From contig CM072339.1 in the NCBI GenBank assembly GCA_036874045.1, positions 12,779,501-12,843,500 of the forward strand: a stretch of DNA of 64,000 bases, given 5' to 3'. A program made the translations under genes and the position numbers. How positions within the stretch are numbered: position 1 is the first letter of the stretch; every line of letters starts with the position of its first letter. Shown here one piece after another: positions 57,005-64,000 of this stretch. Source of the DNA: Cymodocea nodosa. Lineage: Eukaryota > Streptophyta > Magnoliopsida > Alismatales > Cymodoceaceae. The notes under the pieces were generated by a model, which saw only the letters and a list, made by a program, of their open reading frames with translations, did not search any database and was not told the DNA's origin.

Positions 57005-58084
57005 TCACTCTCTTTTCTTAGTACACCAATCCTTAAGAAACTTAGCACAATGTGGCATTTTCTGCAATAAATCTAAAAAACGAATGTTAACTTGTACTTT
57101 TTCAAAAATTTCTCTAATTTTTTCTTGTTTCTTAGGAAATGTTTGTTGTAATCTTTTAGGATAGGGTGCTAATGATTGTGATTTACAAGATTCTTTGTCT
57201 TTCATTTCATTTGATTGATCATTTTTAGCCTTGTTTTCATATTCAGTTTTGTCTTCATTAATTTCTAAGTTTTTAGATATTACATTTTCATTATCATTTT
57301 GAATTTTGTTCTTATCCACCTTCATATTACTTTCTTTTTGAATTCTTGGTGGTATATCAGTTCCAGATCTTAATGTTATATGCACATCTTTTAGATTTTC
57401 ATTACTTTCATGACGTTGTTGTATTTCATTTTCATGTTTATAATCTTTAATTGTTTTTAGTTTTAAATTGCACTCTTTAAATTCTATTGCATTGATACTT
57501 TCTTTTGTCTGTATATCTTGAAAATTATGCAAATCTGTAACATTAAAGTTTTCATTTGTGTTTTCTTGTTGCATAACTTGTAATTTCATTGTAAATTCAT
57601 CCAATGCTTTTAGTTTTCTTTCCAACTCATCTAATCTCATTGCATTCAATTTTTGATCGATTTTCATTATGGTTTTTTTAGTTTCGTATATGATATGAAT
57701 TTTAGGTTCTGAATATTCTTCCATATAGTTTAATTGGTTGACTTCTTGTTGCTGATACATGTATTGTTCCAATTTGTCAATGTTCTGCTCTAAGCTACGC
57801 TCCAATCTATCATACCTATCCCAAAATTCCTTGTTTCTCAATATATTACACACTCTAAGCTGACCATTAGTGAGGTAAACAATAGGTTTCTCATACTCAG
57901 CTCTATTATATTGAATATAATTCATTTGTTGTTCATGTGATCTAACCATCTGCAATCGTCTCAATTTCAAACAATCAGAGATGTCATGACCTTCCAGATT
58001 GCAGAATTCACATATGCTAACTTTAAGTTTCAAAAATCTTTGAGCGTAAGCATATGCCATATTCTCAATTAGAAAATAAAACAC
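57005..58084 (-). pseudogene. Athila-3 gag C-terminal (zinc-knuckle) region, open
   Basis: The longest open gag piece in the window (359 residues). It starts MFYFLIENMAYAYAQRFLK 60-80 bases after the PBS. The knuckle is complete: CEFCNLEGHDISDC. The linker has ELERKLKALDEFTMK and long acidic Asn/Glu/Lys-rich stretches, ending at FEKVQVNIRFLDLLQKMPHC and KDWCTKKRE before protease. No capsid domain precedes it. Confidence 0.88.
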
Positions 58085-58142
58085 ACAACACTCCTCTGCT
58101 ATTAAAACAAAACAACACCCACAATTGCTTAGCTTCTCAATC

Positions 58143-58160
58143 TCCCCAGCAATGGCGCTA
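58143..58160 (-). other. Primer binding site, tRNA-Asp (Athila-3)
   Basis: The minus strand reads TAGCGCCATTGCTGGGGA, 15 of 18 matches to the complement of tRNA-Asp(GTC), seven bases from the LTR end. Confidence 0.9.
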
Positions 58161-58167
58161 GAAAACT

Positions 58168-59640
58168 TGTCTTGATGTGAAAGGTTAAATCAGAAAATTG
58201 GTCTATTCGACAACAGAAAACTTGATTTGACCTCGTTAACTTCTATTTTTATGATTATATAAGCAATTACTTTTAGAAGTAAATAAATAATCTTTCACAC
58301 AAATTAGATATTAAGTCTAATTTGTATTTTAACTACTAGTGCACAATGTATATTGTATTTGTGTGCAAGTACAGGTCGATCCCATAGAGAGATGGAGTAA
58401 GAATTGTGTACTGTTTCGATTTTTATATTAGAGTTTATATGTGCTTAGTTAAGCACTTCGTTGAGTTACAGTTAACACAACAGACTTAGTTCGTAGAGTT
58501 ACAGTTAACTCAACGGACTAACCTCGTGGACTTAAGTTAACTCCACGAGCCTATCTTTCCAGTTAAATATTGTTATTTACAATGGAATTTGATCAACCAT
58601 TGGGCGATTCCACAGAATCTAAATAACATCAATTAAGCTCTTTTAATATTAGTTAATATTAGATTTATCATTTATCAACATTAACATTCAGATATTTCAA
58701 ACAGTAACCATTAAAATCTTTAAGTATCTGGAACAAATCAATTTCAATAAACAATAAAATTATTTTCTATTTTCTGAATCAAGTAAATGTAAAACATTCA
58801 CAATACTAACAATGATAACATTAATCACGATACAAAACAAATAATACAACACTTTAATACTAAATGTAAACACAGATAATTTGTTATTTTGATATGTTCT
58901 TAAAGATGAGTGAAAGGTGAAATGTAAAAATCTCTATCGATAGTAAAAACTTCCGTCACTACATGCGACATGATTACACTACTGAAAACTTAATCACTTA
59001 CAATCTTGCTTCCTCTCCTTATAAAGTCGCGAATCAAGAATTGTAAGATGATCTCCTCTTCAGCATACTAGCATCAACTTGAAGCCAAGGCTAGAAGCTT
59101 TATGATCTCCTAAGATATGAGTCGGTGCTTGGTGAAAATGGCTTCCCTTCCTGCAACGTGATCACTCCTCACAGTAGTTGTCAAGCACTGTGTTTAGCTC
59201 GGAATCAACCTGACATCAGAAAAGTATCCTCATAGACCTCCGATGGTTGGTGATTTTGGTGGTGGTGTGGAGCTTTAGGGAACTTCTAATGCTTCCTACA
59301 GTTAGCGCGGTTCTCCACCTCTACACACATACTTTTCTTCGTCTTTTTTCTCTTCTTTTATATTTCTTTCAGTAATAACTACTTCTACTTAAATGATTAG
59401 TTGGATTTCTTTCATTCATATCAACAATGGTGATTTCTTCTTCATTTCACAAGTGAATTCCTAGGTGATACGTGCAATCGTGATTTTCCTTCAAATTTCC
59501 TGTTTCTGATATTGCTATAGTGGCATATTAGAAAATAAATGGTCTGTGGAGTTATAGATAACTCAACAGACTTACTTCATTGATTTAACTATAAAACACG
59601 TGCAATAAAGAAATAACAAGTTCAGATGTTTCAGATAGTT
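58168..59640 (-). repeat. 5' LTR of Athila-3, truncated
   Basis: It ends ACA on the minus strand at 58168 and matches the other Athila LTRs through the U5 block (58370-58390), the dyads (58450-58550) and the TATA box (59355-59362). It goes past the ACACGTG motif to about 59616, then a short degenerate piece with TTCAGATGTTTCAGATAGTT to 59640. The U3 start is missing. Confidence 0.85.
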
Positions 59641-61233
59641 GGATCTAAAATTATACTATGTTAAATAACTAGTCGTTAAGTTATACTAACTTGTTTAACT
59701 AAATGTTAAGTTAACGTGTGTTTTTATTGTAAAGCATGATATGTTTTAAAGTTATATTTTCTGTATCATGAACAATGCACGTTAAAGACAGCTTGTTAAG
59801 TTAGTGAGTTATTTGTATAAAGGTCATGTGAGAACTCGTTGAGTTATAAGCTTAAAGGTTAAATTAGGTCACGTGAGAACTTGATAAGTTAGTGAGTAAA
59901 AGAGCAGACGAACTCGTTAAGTTAGTATTGTACACGTGGTGAAATTAAAGTTTACGAATGCTATATTGTATCATGTGAGTTGCATATGTTTAACTCATTA
60001 AGTTAACATAATTACACGCGTTGAGTTGCTATATTGAACACTAAGGCAACATGTTAGGTTAGCATTATAAACTTAAAGTTGTTATTTTTGCACGTGGTAA
60101 AATTCTTTTTATAAAAATATTTGTTTATTGTTGAATCGGTGAGTTAAAGTTTTTCGGAGACTTACAACCATAACTATACGAAAGGTAACTTAAGTCATGT
60201 TTTCAGGTCACGACACGTGTCTCACTAGTTTTATGGTAAAAAGAGTTTTTCGGAGACTTACAACCGTAACTATCCGAAACTTAAATTATTTTCGGTGAGT
60301 TAGCATTTAACCTTCTGAAAGAAAGGTGAAGTTGGTTCGTTGAGTTAGCTACAATACTTATCACATGATTTGTCACATGATAAACTCGTTGAGTTAGATA
60401 CGTTAAGTTATAAATCTACTTGTATTACTCGTTTAGTTAACATTAATACAACAACTTATTATTACATTTGATGAAAAAATTTGGACGAGAAAGTTTATTT
60501 TGCAGGAAATTTTTCAGAGATCCAAGATTAATGATTAAAGAAAAGTCAAAAAGAAAACGTGGGTCAGAACGTGTGTATTTCAATTAAGGAAAAACAAAAG
60601 ACGTGAAGAGTGGAAAATTGATACTGATTAAACGTGGAGGATATGCATGAAGTAAATATACAGTATAAAAGGCATAGAATTCTCGTTGATCAATTATCCT
60701 TACACATCGAAAGAAATATCTTTTTAGGGATTAAAAACACCTCTTTGGGAAAAAGCTCTCAGGAGAAAGAAAATTCAGTGAAGTAGAAAAAGTCAGATAT
60801 ATGTCACTAAAGATTTAAAGAAGAAGAAAGCAAATTCAGTGAAGTAGAAAAAGTCAGATATATGTCATTGAAGATTTGAAGAAGAAGAAAGCAAATTCAG
60901 TGAAGCAAAGAAAGTTAGATATTTGTCATTGAAGAATTATAGAAGAAGGAGAAGAAAAAGGAAAATCTCAAACAGAGAGAAATGTTTTAAATTCCGCAAA
61001 TTAGTTTTCTCTGTTTGTAGTTATGAAATTGATTAGATGAAACATGGTATCGTTATATAATTGCATCTACAATTTCAGAGGAGAATTGAATTGTATATTG
61101 TAATTGAAATCTTGAATAAAATGATTTGATAAAACAGTGTCTCGACTTGTTTTTATTTTTGAAGTTTTAATTATAATCAAAAATATTGAAAAACACAATT
61201 CACCCTCCTCTTGTGTAGCCATTCGATCCTACA
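59641..61233 (+). repeat. SIRE-type Copia LTR (plus orientation), 5' truncated
   Basis: Starting at GGATCTAAAATTATAC, inside the LTR, it runs to the proper LTR end CGATCCTACA. It contains the TATA box TATAAAA (60664-60670), the 65-bp tandem repeats (60770-60960) and the shared U3 modules (60120-60330). It is not followed by a primer site but joins an Athila LTR directly. Confidence 0.9.
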
Positions 61234-61853
61234 TATTGTTTATTTAGTATTGTCAGTAATGTTAGTACTGTTAGTATTGTTGAATGTTTTATGTTTATTT
61301 TATTCTAGAAAATAGAAAATCGTTTTACTGATTACTAAAACTAGTTTGTATTCAATTCTGAAATCCTAATTAATATGGTTACTATTTGAAATATCTGAAT
61401 GTTAGTTTTTATTAATGATAAATACTATATAAAATAACATTAAAAACTTAATGGATGTTATTTACATTATATGAAACCACCCAATGGATGACTGAATTCC
61501 TCTATGAACAGCAAATTTAATTAGAAGTTACTAGTAAGGCTCGTGGAGTTAATTTAAGTCTACAAGGATAGTCCGTTGAGTTAACTGTAACTTAACGAAC
61601 TAAGTCCATTGAGTTAGTAGTAAATTAATGGAGTGCATAATTTAACACACATAAATCTTTGACTGTAAAAATCAAAATAATACAAAATTTTTACTCAGTC
61701 TCTATGGGATCAACCTATACATTTATGCAATAGACACTATGCACTTGTAGTTAAAAATAAATTGGATTTAATATCTAATTTGTGAAAATTGTTTGTTTAC
61801 TTCTAAAAGAAATTATAAACATATATTTAAAGCAAATGAAATTCACCCAAACA
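61234..61853 (+). repeat. Athila LTR 3' portion (plus orientation)
   Basis: It matches 11200-11768 of the Athila-1 LTR, including the dyads at 61545-61630 and the U5 block near 61700. It ends CACCCAAACA, a proper LTR end. The following base begins SIRE gag sequence, so this was the right-hand end of an Athila element inserted into that gag. The body of the element is gone. Confidence 0.85.
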
Positions 61854-62265
61854 TAATTCTAATTCTAATTCAGATATTACTCTTTTAGTTAGGAAATTCA
61901 AGAAAGCCTAGAGAAAAAGAAAGGACTTGAAGAAAACTAGATCTTCAAGAAAGGAAAAAGGTGAAGTTCCTATTTGTTATCACTATAAAAAACAAGGACA
62001 CTTTAGATTTAACTATCCTATAAGGTCAAAGGAGGAAAAGAAATCTGATAAGAAGTTTAAGGAAAAGAAGAGTAAATCCAAGCCTAAGTTTAAATCTACA
62101 AAGAAAGGATTTAAGAAAAGGCTTTGCAAGCAATGTTTGATGATGAAAGCTCTTTAGACGATGATGAAATATCAGATTCTTCTAGCTCAAGCTCAAGTTC
62201 AGACTTAGATAAAGAAATAGCAAATCTTGCTAATGTAGCTTTCATGGCATCCACGTTTGAGGTAA
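61854..62265 (+). pseudogene. SIRE-type Copia gag, C-terminal half
   Basis: Frame: SDITLLVRKFKKA, a stop, then KKTRSSRKEKGEVPI and the zinc knuckle. The knuckle reads CYHYKKQGHFRFNYP, with two of its Cys changed to Tyr. A Lys-rich stretch and an acidic Ser-run follow (after a frameshift at about 62120: DDDEISDSSSSSSSSD, then LANVAFMAS). This is the standard SIRE gag layout. It continues at 63866. Confidence 0.85.
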
Positions 62266-63865
62266 AATTTTTTGATCATTGTTTGAATTAAAATGTTGCA
62301 TATTTTTATAGAATCTTATTGGTTAAATAGATTTACATGAGACTTATTAAAGTCATATTATGCATTTATTTCATTATTTAACTAATAAGAACCAATCCCC
62401 ATCTTATACAATTAAAAGTAGGAAATTATTTCAAACATGCATCATTTATGAATTTTATGGATGACTTAATACTTTGATGCATTTATTGTTATGAAAAGTT
62501 TATGGAAATTGAAGATTGGAGGAAGAAAATCAAGTAGGATTTAATCCCAATCGTTGAATCAAAGATGGATCTCCAAACATGGAAACACTCCTTATAAAAG
62601 GAGTGGTGCACGTCTAGGGCAATCCTCTTGGTTCTTTTGGATCTCCACCTCCACACTACTAGCCATCACCCTCAATTTTGGAGCTCCACATCTTGAAGCA
62701 AGGAAGGAGAACGCTGGTCATTCATCCACCTCTCCTCAACTCAGATTTCCTCATCTTCATACCACAAATCATCATCAACATGCAAGCCTTCATCCCACAT
62801 CTTGGAGTAAGGACGCCGACCTTCACAAGGGTGTTTCTCTTCATTTGTAAGGTTCCACAAATCATTTCTCCACTTTCCCCTCTTCTTTGGCTTCAGTTGT
62901 ATCTCATATTTTCATGTTTCACGTAGGTACTTATATGTTTTCTTAGTTTTCATTGTAATAAGATAAAAGTAGAAGACAGATTCGTTTTTATTTGTATCTT
63001 CCCTTTTAAATCCGTGAATCTTTGTTGTTTTCTGTTGAAAACCATAAAAACAGATGCTGTTAATGAAATATCTTCATATATTGTTGTTTGTTGATGCTGA
63101 AATGCGGATATCTCATTGTGTTATGTATGAAACAAAGTAGCATTTGATGAAGATCATGCATGCTGTTTGCAGATCTGCGTTTTGTCTATTCTGTGTTTAA
63201 TCCGAGAATTGATATTCGTTCTGGAGCTTATCTGTTTGATTAAAAATTCTGAAAAATTCTGTAATTGTTCCATTATAAGTATATTTTGATTCTCTTAAAT
63301 TTCGTAGCATTCTGAAAAGATTTGATATCATTTTTAAGCTTCGACTTATTCAGGTGCAGAATTAAGTCTGAGAATATTTTATTTCGTTTGTAACTTATAT
63401 TTCTTGAAACTCAAATCGCATAAAAATTATACTAAATATTTCATTAATATCTACGTTTGGTCTTTTTTCCAAAGCATTTGATTTTTGTATTTTTGGTTGA
63501 GTAATCAGAAACTTATAAGGTTTTCAAGATGCTGATGTTAACAGACAGAATTTTCTGATTTTCTGCATCATTTTTAATCTCTGAATTTTCTGTCATAACA
63601 ATTGTACATTTCTGAATATAAAATTTTTTCTATAAAGTTTGTATTAATAGATCTAATTGTGATTAAATTTTCAGTCTAATCTATTGATTGATTGATAAAT
63701 TAAAAATCTATGGACTTACCTTTTATGTTGTCTAATCCATTTTTGGAAAGTGCTAGCTTGCAATTTTCTTGTAGTTAAAGTCCTAGATTATCCTCATTTC
63801 CTTGTGGTTCGGCCTGTACTTGCCGACGCACTTCATTAGACGTCGTGTACTTATGGTTTATAAAT
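62266..63865. mobile_element. Unidentified LTR-like insertion in the SIRE gag
   Basis: About 1.6 kb splits the gag frame. It has a TATA-like CTTATAAAAGGAG at 62591-62603 and a GC-richer stretch downstream. Its right end near 63790-63850 carries 'tgtggttcggcctgtacttg', a phrase typical of the U5 ends of plant LTRs. A short inverted repeat (TTATTGGTTAAAT / ATTTAACTAATAA) lies at 62328-62389. Short frames at 62554-62926 are not convincing genes. Exact ends and target duplication could not be fixed, so a solo LTR is a suggestion only. Confidence 0.45.
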
Positions 63866-64000
63866 TTAAAACTTTTAAAAATCTAAACAATCATGAAGAA
63901 GATATTTATGATGATAATATAGATACTAGACTTCTTCATGAATATAATAGATTAGCTTCAAAATTTCAGAAGTTAAAATTAAAAGAAAAATCTTATGAAT
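63866..64000 (+). pseudogene. SIRE-type Copia gag, continuation
   Basis: The frame NLNNHEEDIYDDNIDTRLL, then HEYNRLASKFQKLKLKEKSYE, continues the gag coiled-coil part expected after LANVAFMAS at 62265. It runs off the window end. Confidence 0.75.

Larger units (their letters stand above)
52832..59640 (-). mobile_element. Athila-3: minus-strand Athila-type element, both ends lost
   Basis: Minus-strand order: truncated 5' LTR (59640-58168), PBS, zinc-knuckle gag, protease, RT and RNase H, integrase, pol to env spacer. It is cut at 52832 by the Tork/Tnt1-like LTR, so the env-like ORF, F-box gene and 3' LTR are not present. It is closely similar to Athila-4 where they overlap. Confidence 0.88.

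Noticed and set aside
62554..62926. Overlapping frames in the insertion near the right end
   Set aside because: Pro/His-rich translations without motifs, downstream of a TATA-like box. They more likely belong to LTR leader sequence than to a gene.

Overview
This is plant nuclear DNA, most likely from a eudicot. It holds one intact host gene next to a roughly 60 kb block of LTR retrotransposons nested inside one another. The evidence for a plant is a CIN-class TCP transcription factor with a miR319 target site, Ty3/Gypsy elements of the Athila lineage primed by tRNA-Asp, and Ty1/Copia elements of the SIRE and Tork/Tnt1 types. The DNA is AT-rich, eroded and without operon structure. No rRNA, tRNA or CRISPR feature was seen.

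Layout. 1-4572 holds the TCP2-like gene (minus strand, 1606-3015) and its flanks. 4573-9832 holds a SIRE-type LTR fragment and the 3' part of an old minus-strand Athila copy (Athila-4). At 9833 a plus-strand Athila element (Athila-1) begins: LTR, tRNA-Asp primer site, zinc-knuckle gag, protease, reverse transcriptase (RT) and integrase, then a post-pol env-position ORF. That ORF is cut at 17420 by a minus-strand SIRE-like Copia element (17421-41258, target duplication AACAG). The 5' LTR of the Copia element is in turn cut by a second, minus-strand Athila element (Athila-2, 26866-41036, target duplication CTTTT). Athila-1 resumes at 41264 and runs to a 3' LTR that starts at 48324 and breaks off near 48750. 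48751-50334 is a patchwork of Athila pieces. 50335-52831 is a 5'-truncated Tork/Tnt1-like Copia with a complete 299-bp LTR. 52832-59640 is a third long Athila copy (minus strand, Athila-3). 59641-64000 joins a SIRE LTR, an Athila LTR and a SIRE gag split by an unidentified LTR-like insertion.

What stands out. The Athila family here is built as LTR - PBS - zinc-knuckle gag, protease, RT, integrase - spacer - env-like ORF - F-box gene - about 1 kb of conserved noncoding DNA - PPT - LTR. Both long copies carry the F-box gene, broken by different mutations, so it was part of the element before the copies separated. The capsid half of gag is missing from its normal place after the PBS in all three copies that keep that region. 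In one copy it appears between the env-like ORF and the F-box gene. The SIRE-like Copia element, from a different superfamily, shares the env-like domain, the roughly 1 kb noncoding block and short LTR modules with the Athila elements. Short dyads built on TTGAGTTA/TAACTCAA recur in the LTRs and at the junctions between ORFs.

All element proteins are interrupted by stops, frameshifts or deletions and are annotated as pseudogenes. Coordinates of decayed domains are approximate to a few tens of bases. Lineage names rest on recognising the protein motifs and primer sites by eye, not on a database search.
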